13,723 nt of DNA from JADGHQ01 sp045805385 (GCA_045805385.1 JBJMLG010000053.1:1-13723); one strand, 5' to 3'; shown: positions 1 to 6,167, numbered from the stretch's first letter. Notes: generated by a model not told the origin, from the sequence alone. Numbers and translations: made by a program.

Positions 1-172
1 CGGACATGGTGGTGAGTAGGTTGCCGCGGTGCCGCTGTGGGCTGGTCGCGTCGGCCCCGACCTCGATCGAGATGCCGGCGCCGAGCACGATGAACACGAC
101 CAGCAGGGCCTTCACGGCCCGACGACGGAAATCGCGCCCGCCCGTACGGGCCGAACGTCCACCTCTGTTCAA
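1..172 (-). CDS. N-terminus of an unknown single-pass membrane protein (partial)
   Basis: This is the first 57 codons of a minus-strand gene that runs off the left edge. The TTG start at 172 is chosen because GGAGG lies 5 bases upstream of it and the frame stays open to the window edge. The product begins with about 20 Arg/Gly-rich residues (MNRGGRSARTGGRDFRRR), followed by a hydrophobic helix at about residues 20-36 (VKALLVVFIVLGAGISI) and then a polar segment. The positive-inside rule suggests a type II anchor with an extracytoplasmic C-terminal body, or an uncleaved signal. The functional domain lies outside the window, so no function is assigned. The gene is divergent from the methyltransferase. 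The frame and start look sound; the identity is unknown. Confidence 0.6.
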   Translation of the reverse strand, partial: MNRGGRSARTGGRDFRRRAVKALLVVFIVLGAGISIEVGADATSPQRHRGNLLTTMS

Positions 173-518
173 ACTCTCCTCCGAGGCTACGGACGCGTGT
201 CCCGCGCCCTGCGAAGTCCAAAACGATGCGCCATATAAGACTGCTCAGTTACGATTCGACGAATGTCTGACCGGCTACGGGGGAACGGACGGTGGCACCC
301 TCGCCAGCCGACACCGTCATCCCAGCGAATGCTGCCCTGACCTATAGCCGAGCCAGGCGTCTCCACGCTCACCTCCGAACGGCCCGAGGCGTCTGCGATC
401 GGCGGCCTCCTTGCCGCCAACAGCGTCGCGACGCCGAGCGGCGGAGCTTGCCCCCCGGGTCAACCCGACGACGACTTAGAGACGCCCGCGTCAGCGACGA
501 ACGCGTCGAGCACGTCCT
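173..518. other. Divergent intergenic region without a gene
   Basis: The short open frames here have irregular codon use and no recognisable protein features, so I see no gene. The stretch carries the 5' regions of the membrane-protein gene (leftward) and the methyltransferase (rightward). An AT-rich patch at 232-239 (CATATAAG) stands out in this GC-rich background and reads as a -10-like element on either strand. I could not pair it with a convincing -35 at 16-18 bases. An in-frame stop at 477-479 sets the upstream limit for the methyltransferase reading frame. Confidence 0.5.
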
Positions 519-1307
519 GTGCGAAGCTGCCTCGCCTTGGTCCGTGGTTCTGACGTGACGCTGCGCACTGCGGCCCAGAAGGCGGTTGCCGCTGGGCGGC
601 TTTTTGGCGCAATCGCGAGGGCTTTCGCCGCGATCGTCCCGGCGGTGCTTGGGAGATCGCGGGCGGCTCGCCGGGCCTGGATCGAGCGCCTCCGCCCAGT
701 TTGGCTGGAGGTAGTTCGACCCTTCGACAAGGGTCTCGAGTCCGCCTTCGAGGCGCCGCTCCCGCTTGAGAGCAGGCACGTCACGAACTGCCGGGTACTA
801 CCTGACCGCGAGGCGCTCGCAAGGGAGGTGCTGAAGAAGGACGCCGTCGCCGCAGAGCTCGGAACTCTCCGCGGCCGCTTTGCGAGGACGCTGCTTGACG
901 CCTCCGAGCCGCGCGAGCTCCACTTGATCGACATTGACATGCGGCGGCTCGAACGCGACCTCCTCGCGCCGGGGTTCGAGTCAGGCCGGGTGATCGCGCA
1001 CGAGGGGGACTCGGTGGCGATCCTGAGCTCGTTCCCGGACGCCTACTTTGACTGGATCTACATCGATGCCGACCATTCCTATGCCGGCGTGAAGCGCGAC
1101 ATCGCCGTGGCGAAGCAGAAGGTCAAGCCGGACGGGATGCTCGTGTTCAACGACTACACCGTATGGTCGCCGCTCGAGCTGGAGGAGTACGGGGTTGTGC
1201 GCGCCGTCAACGAACTCTGTCGCGACGATGGCTGGGAGCTGAGGTACCTCGCGCTCCAACGCTTCATGTACTGCGACGTCGCCGTGTCGCGCATCCAAAC
1301 GCAATAG
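519..1307 (+). CDS. Class I SAM-dependent methyltransferase (Methyltransf_24-like)
   Basis: The protein is a probable cytoplasmic methyltransferase with a Rossmann-like SAM fold; the substrate is unknown. Visible landmarks are a SAM motif I region at about residues 110-126 (AAELGTLRGRFARTLL), the strand-2 acidic LIDID at 136-140, EGDS at 162-165, the strand-4 block FDWIYIDADHSYAGVKRDI at 177-195, and VKPDGMLVFNDYT at 202-214. This pattern is common in the Methyltransf_24 family, often near surface polysaccharide genes, but no glycan genes are visible here. About 100 residues of Arg/Ala-rich sequence precede the fold. The start is uncertain: GTG at 519 is the longest form, GTG at 555 is an alternative, and neither has a good Shine-Dalgarno. 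The gene is isolated, with gene-free DNA on both sides, and its codon use looks a little less GC-biased than its neighbours, so acquisition by transfer is possible. Confidence 0.85.
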   Translation: MRSCLALVRGSDVTLRTAAQKAVAAGRLFGAIARAFAAIVPAVLGRSRAARRAWIERLRPVWLEVVRPFDKGLESAFEAPLPLESRHVTNCRVLPDREALAREVLKKDAVAAELGTLRGRFARTLLDASEPRELHLIDIDMRRLERDLLAPGFESGRVIAHEGDSVAILSSFPDAYFDWIYIDADHSYAGVKRDIAVAKQKVKPDGMLVFNDYTVWSPLELEEYGVVRAVNELCRDDGWELRYLALQRFMYCDVAVSRIQTQ

Positions 1308-1447
1308 CCGCTCAACGCCGCAGACGAAGTTAGCCGCAGTACCCGCTTGCGTTTCCCGCACTCGCTCGCCGCCCGGCAGATTCTCGAGCATGCGCGTTAC
1401 GTATCGCATCGCGTTGGCGGCACGAGCCTAGGAGCGACGAGCTCGCC

Positions 1448-1466
1448 AAGCCGGCTGTGCCGGCTT
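1448..1466. terminator. Perfect 8-bp hairpin, possible terminator
   Basis: AAGCCGGC (1448-1455) and GCCGGCTT (1459-1466) are perfect inverted repeats around a 3-base TGT loop. It lies about 140 bases after the methyltransferase stop. No U-tract follows on either strand, so an intrinsic terminator is only one option; a structured RNA or a protein-binding palindrome is equally possible. Confidence 0.35.
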
Positions 1467-1570
1467 AAGGCCCTCAGACGGCGGTCTGTTCGGTCGCGTC
1501 GCTGTTGCAGACGCCCTGACGGGGTGCTGCGAGGCGGGCGCGGGGCGGCGGATAGCCATGCCCGCCCGAC

Positions 1571-1587
1571 CGCACCCGCAGGGTGCG
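1571..1587. repeat. Perfect 7-bp GC hairpin
   Basis: CGCACCC (1571-1577) and GGGTGCG (1581-1587) pair perfectly around a GCA loop. A further 7-bp stem (GGCGGGC at 1533-1539 with GCCCGCC at 1560-1566) ends five bases before it. The two helices in tandem resemble part of a folded RNA more than random GC-rich sequence, but no known family is recognised. Confidence 0.4.
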
Positions 1588-1741
1588 AAACTGGGCAGGG
1601 CTGAGCGCCAGGGACCCACACGCTGCGATATTCGAGAGCGGTCTAGTCCGTGCGGTCCGGAGTGCTAACGGTTGTGGCACCGCGCTGCGGTGCGTGATCA
1701 GCGCACGCGGAAGGTGAAGCGCGCGTAGACGTGGCGCAAAT

Positions 1742-1764
1742 GGCAGAACTTGACGACTCCTGCC
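1742..1764 (-). terminator. Hairpin directly after tRNA-Arg, probable terminator
   Basis: On the minus strand, GGCAGGA and TTCTGCC can pair (7 bp with one G-U) around a 9-base loop, starting four bases beyond the tRNA discriminator base. ATTT follows the hairpin. Its position immediately 3' of the tRNA supports a role in termination or 3'-end processing, although the T-run is short. Confidence 0.4.
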
Positions 1765-1767
1765 TAG

Positions 1768-1841
<74 letters not shown>

Positions 1842-1940
1842 AGCGGTGAACAAGGGTAGCGACCGGGATTTCAGCTTGGCGGCTTGCCTCTGGGCGCCAT
1901 CTGGCGGTGCCATCGCGCCGCGTTTGCAACACTCGGGAGC

Positions 1941-2723
1941 GTGAGCGCGGAGGATCTATCCCGCCGGCTCCCCGAGGTCGACGCCACCGAACCGGGCGGC
2001 GAGGGCGGCGGGTCGATCGAGGGCGTGCCGTTCCCGCCGGCCCCTCGCGACGACGAGATCGCGCGACTCAGGGACATCGAGTTTCCGACCGGGCTGCGCG
2101 GCTACGACCGCGACGCCGTCGATTCATATGTCCGGCGCGTGAACCGCCTCATCGCCGAGCTCGAAGTGAGCCGCTCGCCGCAGTCGGCCGTCCGCCACGC
2201 GCTCGAGCAGGTGGGCGAGCAGACGCGCGACATCCTGCAGCAGGCGCACGAGTCGGCTGAGCGGATCACCGCCGAGTCGCGCGCCCAGGCCGACGACCGC
2301 ATGCGCGAGGCCGAGCGCGAGGCCGGTGGCCTGCGACGCGCGGCCGAGCAGACGGTCCACAGCCTCGACACCGACGTGGAGGGGATCTGGCAGGAGCGGC
2401 AGCGCCTGATCGACGACACGCGCAGGCTGGCCGACGAGATGCTGCGCGTGGCCGACGAGGCCGCCGATCGTTTCCCCGCCGTGCCGGTCACCGACGAGCC
2501 GGAGGCGCTCGAGTCGGAGCCCGACCCCGTGGCGTTGGAAGATGAGCTGCCGGAGACCGAGGTCCATGCCCCCGCCGACACGGAGCTCACCGGTCCGGAG
2601 TCGCCTACGCCGCCCAATCTTCCGGTGGACGACGAAACCGACGCCGAGGACACGGACGAGTTCGACGGCCAGACGCTCCCGATCGAGCGCGACGACCCCG
2701 GCGAAGCTGACCGCGCTCCCTAG
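1941..2723 (+). CDS. DivIVA-domain protein upstream of mreB
   Basis: This is a predicted cytoplasmic membrane-associated scaffold of the DivIVA/Wag31 type, which in actinobacteria organises polar growth and division. The diagnostic stretch is at residues 46-75, where IEFPTGLRGYDRDAVDSYV matches the N-terminal DivIVA motif (F, then RGYD, then VD and a hydrophobic). A heptad-rich Glu/Arg/Ala coiled coil follows from about 85 to 175, then a disordered, very acidic Pro/Asp/Glu tail from about 180 to 260. Unlike classical DivIVA, about 45 residues precede the motif. I chose the GTG at 1941, although GGGAG is very close to it; TTG at 1884 would add 19 residues that look uncharacteristic. It ends 18 bases before mreB, which suggests a joint role in envelope growth. 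An ordinary polar DivIVA may be encoded elsewhere, so calling this one the main DivIVA would be overreach. Confidence 0.8.
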   Translation: MSAEDLSRRLPEVDATEPGGEGGGSIEGVPFPPAPRDDEIARLRDIEFPTGLRGYDRDAVDSYVRRVNRLIAELEVSRSPQSAVRHALEQVGEQTRDILQQAHESAERITAESRAQADDRMREAEREAGGLRRAAEQTVHSLDTDVEGIWQERQRLIDDTRRLADEMLRVADEAADRFPAVPVTDEPEALESEPDPVALEDELPETEVHAPADTELTGPESPTPPNLPVDDETDAEDTDEFDGQTLPIERDDPGEADRAP

Positions 2724-2741
2724 GGCGCATACAGTCTCCAC
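2707..2741 (+). promoter_or_regulatory. Predicted mreB promoter giving a leaderless transcript
   Basis: CTGACC (2707-2712, 4 of 6 to TTGACA) and TACAGT (2730-2735, fits TAnnnT) are separated by exactly 17 bases. The mreB ATG begins 6 bases after the -10 box, which is where transcription should start. There is no Shine-Dalgarno before the ATG. The -35 box lies inside the end of the upstream DivIVA-type gene. This is a reading by eye, not experimental. Confidence 0.5.
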
Positions 2742-3818
2742 ATGGCCAGGCTCTCTCCCTTCGCCGGATTCGGCGCTCGCGACATGGCGATCGACCTCGG
2801 CACGGCCAACACGCTCGTGTATGTGCGCGGGCGCGGCATCGTGGTGTCGGAGCCGTCGGTGGTCGCAATCGACTCGCAGACCGGCGAGGTTCACGCGGTG
2901 GGCAGCGAGGCAAAGCGCATGATCGGGCGCACGCCCGCGTCGATCTCCGCCATCCGGCCGCTTCGCCACGGCGTGATCGCGGACTTCGAGGTGACCGAGA
3001 AGATGCTCCGCTACTTCATCCGGAAGATCGAGCAGCGGCGCATGTCGCGCCCCCGGCTCGTGATGTGCGCGCCCTCCGGCGTGACGGACGTGGAGAAGCG
3101 GGCGGTGATCGAGGCGTCGCTGTCGGCCGGCGCACGCCAGGTGCACCTGATCGAGGAGCCGATCGCCGCCGCCATCGGCGCGGGACTGCCGATCGAGGAG
3201 CCGGTGGGGAACATGGTCGTGGACATCGGCGGCGGCACCAGCGAGGTCGCCGTCATATCGCTCGGCGGCATCGTGTGCTCGCGGTCAGTGCGGACCGGCG
3301 GCTACGAGCTCGACGAGGCGATCGCCGCCTACGTAAAGCGCAAGTTCGGCATCGCGATGGGCCAGCAGTCCGCCGAGGACATCAAGTTCGAGATCGGGTC
3401 TGCCACGCCGCTCGACCACGAGTCCACGGTGGAGGTGCGCGGCCGCGACCTCGCCTCCGGGCTGCCGAAGCAGGTGCTGCTCACGAGCGAGGAGTGCCGC
3501 GAGGCGATCGCGGAGCCGCTTCACACGATCATCGACGCCGTCAAGGACACGCTCGAGGAGACGCCGCCCGAGCTCGCCTCCGACATATCCGAGCGCGGCA
3601 TCCTGCTCGCCGGAGGTGGCGCGCTGCTGCAGGGCTTCGACGAGCGTCTCCGTGACGAGACAGGCATGCCCACGAGCCTTGCCGAGTCCCCGCTCACATG
3701 CGTCGCCGTGGGCTCGGGCAGGTCGCTCGAGGAGTACGACGCGATCGCCGCCAGCGACGCCCGCGCGGCCAAGCGCGCACGCCAGCGCAATGCCCGCGCG
3801 CGCGCCAGCGTCCGCTGA
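2742..3818 (+). CDS. mreB: Rod shape-determining protein MreB
   Basis: MreB is the bacterial actin homologue that polymerises on the inner membrane face and directs lateral wall synthesis. All actin-fold nucleotide motifs are visible in the 358 residues: phosphate 1 IDLGTANTLVY (17-27), the catalytic-site region LIEEPIAAAIGAG (136-148), phosphate 2 VVDIGGGTSEVAVI (159-172), the connect region EDIKFEIGSA (212-221), and the adenosine motif ILLAGGGALLQGF (287-299). Length is normal for the family (about 330-350) apart from an Arg/Ala-rich C-terminal tail of about 20 residues. The start is ATG, apparently leaderless. MreB normally heads an mreBCD cluster; here no mreC or mreD follows, and the partner upstream is a DivIVA-domain gene. 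An Mbl-type paralogue is possible, since family members cannot be separated by eye. Confidence 0.96.
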   Translation: MARLSPFAGFGARDMAIDLGTANTLVYVRGRGIVVSEPSVVAIDSQTGEVHAVGSEAKRMIGRTPASISAIRPLRHGVIADFEVTEKMLRYFIRKIEQRRMSRPRLVMCAPSGVTDVEKRAVIEASLSAGARQVHLIEEPIAAAIGAGLPIEEPVGNMVVDIGGGTSEVAVISLGGIVCSRSVRTGGYELDEAIAAYVKRKFGIAMGQQSAEDIKFEIGSATPLDHESTVEVRGRDLASGLPKQVLLTSEECREAIAEPLHTIIDAVKDTLEETPPELASDISERGILLAGGGALLQGFDERLRDETGMPTSLAESPLTCVAVGSGRSLEEYDAIAASDARAAKRARQRNARARASVR

Positions 3819-3875
3819 CGAACACGCACGTTTCCAGGCATTTCCAGCGGGGTACGCCTTCTCGCGGAAGCGATC

Positions 3876-3882
3876 AAGGAGG
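3876..3882 (+). promoter_or_regulatory. Strong Shine-Dalgarno AAGGAGG
   Basis: AAGGAGG sits 5 bases before a GTG start at 3888. It is the best ribosome binding site in the window and fixes the start of the 50-residue gene. Several neighbours lack any Shine-Dalgarno, so it stands out. Confidence 0.85.
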
Positions 3883-3887
3883 CGAAA

Positions 3888-4040
3888 GTGGCCAAGGACC
3901 ACGGACCCAGCGTGAAGAACGACAAGCAGTACGAGGGCCTGCGCAAAAAGGGCATGAGCAAGGAGCGCGCGGCCAAGATCGCGAACACGCCGAACGCCTC
4001 GAAGAAGGGCGGCAAGAAGAGCGGCTCCAAGTCGAGCTGA
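3888..4040 (+). CDS. Small basic protein, DUF7218-like
   Basis: This is a 50-residue Lys/Ser/Gly-rich protein starting MAKDHGPSVKNDKQYEGL. The middle (about residues 18-33, LRKKGMSKERAAKIAN) matches a short helical motif I associate with the DUF7218 family of small actinobacterial proteins. The tail (about 35-50) is a disordered Ser/Gly/Lys repeat. The function of the family is unknown; the high charge would suit nucleic acid binding, but that is inference. A GTG start with an excellent Shine-Dalgarno 5 bases upstream makes translation very likely. The gene lies 69 bases after mreB and could be read from the same transcript. It occupies a different frame from the longer open frames that cross this stretch and is easy to miss because of its size. 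Confidence 0.8.
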   Translation: MAKDHGPSVKNDKQYEGLRKKGMSKERAAKIANTPNASKKGGKKSGSKSS

Positions 4041-4060
4041 CGCTTCGCTGACCGGAGGGC

Positions 4061-4098
4061 TTGCGCCCAGACGGGTACCGGATGTACCTTGGCTGGCC
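4061..4098 (+). promoter_or_regulatory. Possible leaderless promoter of the P-domain gene
   Basis: TTGCGC (4061-4066, first three bases match TTGACA) is followed after 18 bases by TACCTT (4085-4090, fits TAnnnT). The ATG at 4099 starts 8 bases later, so transcription would begin at or next to the start codon. No Shine-Dalgarno is present. This is weaker than the mreB case because the -35 is poor. Confidence 0.35.
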
Positions 4099-5748
4099 AT
4101 GGCCCTACCCCGAATTCACACGGGGCTGCCGCTTGCGGTAGCCGCCGTCACAACGCTCGTGCTCGCGCTCGCCTCCGAGGCCTCCGCGGCACCCATCGTC
4201 CGAACTGCAACCGGCGCCGACGCCGCAGCGATTCAGTCCACCGTTGATCAGTTCCGCGCCGACCTCGGCAGCGCGCGGCAAGAGGTCAATTGGGACGACG
4301 TGCCGGACGGCGGCGCGGCACCCGCGCCGCTCGACAGCAACTTCTACAAGGGCTCTAAGGGCCTCGTGCTGGCGTCGAGCGGCTCGATGCAGGTGAGCGC
4401 GGACAGCTCGAACGCGGACGCCGAACCGGTCCGCTTCGGAGGGCAGAACGCGGCGTACCCGGCCAGCTTCCAGACCTTCTCCGCGGAGCGCCTCTTCGGT
4501 ATCACGGGCAACGAGGCCGCGAGCGCCAGCTTCGTGGTGCCCGGCACGACCAACACCGGCGTCGTGACCGGGTTTGGGGCCGTCTTCACCGACGTCGACA
4601 ACACGAGCGACACCCGGCTCGTGTTCTACAACGAGATCGGCGCGCCGTTCCGCACCGAGTACATCCCACCGTCGAACAACGGGCTGTCGTTCGTAGGCGT
4701 GTCGTTCCCCGACGGGCAGCGTGTCTCGCACGTCGACCTCATCGTCGGCACCTCCGGGCTCGGGCCCAGCGACTCGCCGCCCGGGAGCGACGCCGTTGCG
4801 GTCGACGATCTGATCTACGCGCAGCCCACCACCCCCGAGCCGGGCATCGTCGTGAACGACCGAGCCAGCAACAGCGGCCCCGTGGGTCTGTCGAGCCCGT
4901 ATCCCTCGACGCGCGAGATCGCCGGCCTGCAGGGGACGATCACGAACGTGCGGGTGAACTTCGATTGGCTTGCGGCGAGCTACAGCAACGACCTCGACGT
5001 GCTCGTCGTGGGTCCGCAGGGCCAGGCCGTCACGCTGATGTCCGACATCGGGCCGGACTCCAGCTTCTACGGCTCGCTCAGCTTCGACGATTCGGGCGTG
5101 GCGATGGACCCGAGCGCTCACCTGACTCCCGGTCTCTACCACCCGACGGACGGTGAGGAGACCGGCGGGTGCACCGGCAACGACGACTATCCGTCGCCGG
5201 CGCCGGCCGGGCCCTACGGGAACGCTCTCTCGGCGTTCAACGGCACGAACCCGAACGGCACATGGACGCTGTACCTGGTGGATGACTGCAACGGCGGTCT
5301 CACCCAGCTCCGTGACTGGACCGTCGACATCTCGACGACCGGCGCCCCGCAGACGACGACGACGACCAGCACGGCGCCGGCCAAGGACATCACGAAGCCG
5401 GCCGGCACTGCGGCCTTCAACAAGAGCTACCGGATCCGCAGTGTCCTGAAGAAGGGCCTCGCGGGCACGCTCAGCTCAAACGAAGCCGGCAGCGCAATTG
5501 CCACGGCCACGGTGAGCGCAGGTGTCGCAAAGAAGCTCGGACTCGGTTCGGCGCGCACGATCACCCTGGCATCCGGCAAGGCGACGTTCGCGGCGCCGGG
5601 CAAGACGAAGCTGAAGCTGTCCTTCACTCACAAGGCGAAGAAGAGGCTGGCGAAGGTCCGCAAGCTCACCGTCACGCTGCGAATCACGTTGCGCGACAAG
5701 GCGGGCAACGCGACCGTCATGACGCGCAAGGTCGCGCTCAGGCGCTGA
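4099..5748 (+). CDS. Secreted protein with a P-domain-like module and basic beta-rich C-terminus
   Basis: This is a 549-residue exported protein. The Sec signal peptide is at residues 1-30, with a hydrophobic core LPLAVAAVTTLVLALA and likely cleavage after ASEASA. Residues about 60-242 form a beta-rich region (VNWDDVPDGG, then FSAERLFGITG, VFTDVDNTSDTRLVFYNE and AVDDLIYAQP), similar in style to extracellular sandwich domains near PEP-CTERM-type proteins. Residues about 250-414 resemble the proprotein convertase P-domain, with a closing block NPNGTWTLYLVDDCNGGL, then W407; C358 and C397 may form a disulfide. A Thr-rich linker (419-427) leads to a Lys/Arg-rich beta module (about 430-549) of a kind I associate with secreted Solirubrobacterales proteins. 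No protease catalytic domain is present, so this is not a convertase; adhesion or surface binding is a guess. The gene converges on and overlaps the next one by 11 bases. Confidence 0.8.
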   Translation: MALPRIHTGLPLAVAAVTTLVLALASEASAAPIVRTATGADAAAIQSTVDQFRADLGSARQEVNWDDVPDGGAAPAPLDSNFYKGSKGLVLASSGSMQVSADSSNADAEPVRFGGQNAAYPASFQTFSAERLFGITGNEAASASFVVPGTTNTGVVTGFGAVFTDVDNTSDTRLVFYNEIGAPFRTEYIPPSNNGLSFVGVSFPDGQRVSHVDLIVGTSGLGPSDSPPGSDAVAVDDLIYAQPTTPEPGIVVNDRASNSGPVGLSSPYPSTREIAGLQGTITNVRVNFDWLAASYSNDLDVLVVGPQGQAVTLMSDIGPDSSFYGSLSFDDSGVAMDPSAHLTPGLYHPTDGEETGGCTGNDDYPSPAPAGPYGNALSAFNGTNPNGTWTLYLVDDCNGGLTQLRDWTVDISTTGAPQTTTTTSTAPAKDITKPAGTAAFNKSYRIRSVLKKGLAGTLSSNEAGSAIATATVSAGVAKKLGLGSARTITLASGKATFAAPGKTKLKLSFTHKAKKRLAKVRKLTVTLRITLRDKAGNATVMTRKVALRR

Positions 5749-6016
5749 GCGCGACGCGCGCGCGCCGTACGAACGCCTCGAGCCGCTCCGGGCTGCTCGG
5801 GGCGTACAGCGGCGAGAGGCCCTCGGTCAGCAGGCGGCGCACCAGCGCTACGCCGCGCACGCTCACGTGGTCGGCTATCGCCAGCTGGCCGGCGAGGGTG
5901 AGCAGGTCCTCGCGCGCCAGTAGCACCGCCTCGTAGTCGATCGGTGCGACCGCGTTCGGGCCGCGACGCAGCCGAGCTGCGACTCGCACGAGCAGTGGCG
6001 GGGGCGGGGCGTCCAT
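5738..6016 (-). CDS. Conserved-looking hypothetical protein, 92 residues
   Basis: I do not recognise a named family. The product starts MDAPPPPLLVRVAARL and has two predicted helical segments: about residues 26-48 (PIDYEAVLLAREDLLTLAGQLAI) and 52-67 (SVRGVALVRRLLTEGL). The run GLSPLYAPSSPERLEAFVRRA follows. It has no signal peptide or membrane helix, so it is probably a small cytoplasmic helical protein. I chose the ATG at 6016 because a longer in-frame extension would run into tRNA-Ser. The Shine-Dalgarno is weak. The gene begins 43 bases after the 3' end of tRNA-Ser on the same strand, so it may be transcribed through the tRNA gene. Its stop overlaps the end of the convergent P-domain gene. 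Confidence 0.65.
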   Translation of the reverse strand: MDAPPPPLLVRVAARLRRGPNAVAPIDYEAVLLAREDLLTLAGQLAIADHVSVRGVALVRRLLTEGLSPLYAPSSPERLEAFVRRARVALSA

Positions 6017-6059
6017 GCCCGCGCAAATCCCCGCCGCAGGCCCGGCTCGAAACTGGAAA

Positions 6060-6148
6060 CGGAGAGGGCGGGATTCGAACCCGCGATGGAGCGTGAACCC
6101 CATACTCGCTTAGCAGGCGAGTGCCTTCAGCCACTCGGCCACCTCTCC
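6060..6148 (-). tRNA. tRNA-Ser (anticodon GCT)
   Basis: This is an 89-base class II tRNA on the minus strand. It has acceptor GGAGAGG/CCTCTCC, D-arm TGGCCGAGTGGCTGAAGGCA, anticodon stem CTCGC/GCGAG with loop CTGCTAA giving GCT (serine AGC/AGU codons), a long variable arm around GGGGTTCACGCTCC, and a T-arm GCGGG TTCGAAT CCCGC. The long variable arm is typical of serine tRNAs. CCA is not encoded: the discriminator G is followed by TTT. Confidence 0.97.
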
Positions 6149-6161
6149 CGGCAGTCCCGCG

Positions 6162-6167
6162 ATTCTA
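6162..6167 (-). promoter_or_regulatory. -10-like box for tRNA-Ser
   Basis: On the minus strand TAGAAT matches TATAAT at 5 of 6 bases and ends 13 bases before the mature tRNA 5' end, leaving room for a short precursor leader. It sits in an unusually AT-rich island (6161-6174). No convincing -35 is seen at 16-18 bases. Confidence 0.4.

Larger units (their letters stand above)
1308..1767. other. Gene-free, hairpin-rich intergenic stretch
   Basis: This stretch lies between the methyltransferase stop and the 3' end of tRNA-Arg. Open frames within it are short and show no protein features. It holds several strong inverted repeats: 1448-1466, 1475-1488 (5 bp), a 7-bp stem pairing 1533-1539 with 1560-1566, 1571-1587, and a tRNA-proximal hairpin at 1742-1764. 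This is denser than I would expect between ordinary genes and could reflect an unannotated structured RNA, transcription terminators or a decayed element. I looked for hallmark sequences of RNase P RNA, tmRNA, SRP RNA and common riboswitches on both strands and did not find them. Confidence 0.45.

Noticed and set aside
1308..1767. RNase P RNA, tmRNA, SRP RNA or a known riboswitch in the hairpin-rich gap
   Set aside because: The conserved core sequences of these RNAs were not found on either strand; only generic hairpins remain.
1..1767. Genomic island integrated at tRNA-Arg
   Set aside because: No integrase gene and no repeat of the tRNA 3' end in the window; kept only as a weak suspicion for the methyltransferase.
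2124..3146. Long open frame on the minus strand opposite the DivIVA-type gene and mreB
   Set aside because: Composition is His/Arg/Gly-rich, as expected for the complement of GC-rich codons. It spans two well-supported genes and has no domain.
4105..5142. Long minus-strand open frame opposite the secreted P-domain protein
   Set aside because: Low-complexity His/Arg/Val/Gly translation and complete overlap with a gene that has a signal peptide and recognisable modules; it is an antisense shadow.
6017..6134. Upstream extensions of the 92-residue minus-strand gene, including a start at 6103
   Set aside because: They would be translated from the tRNA-Ser sequence itself; the internal ATG at 6016 avoids this.
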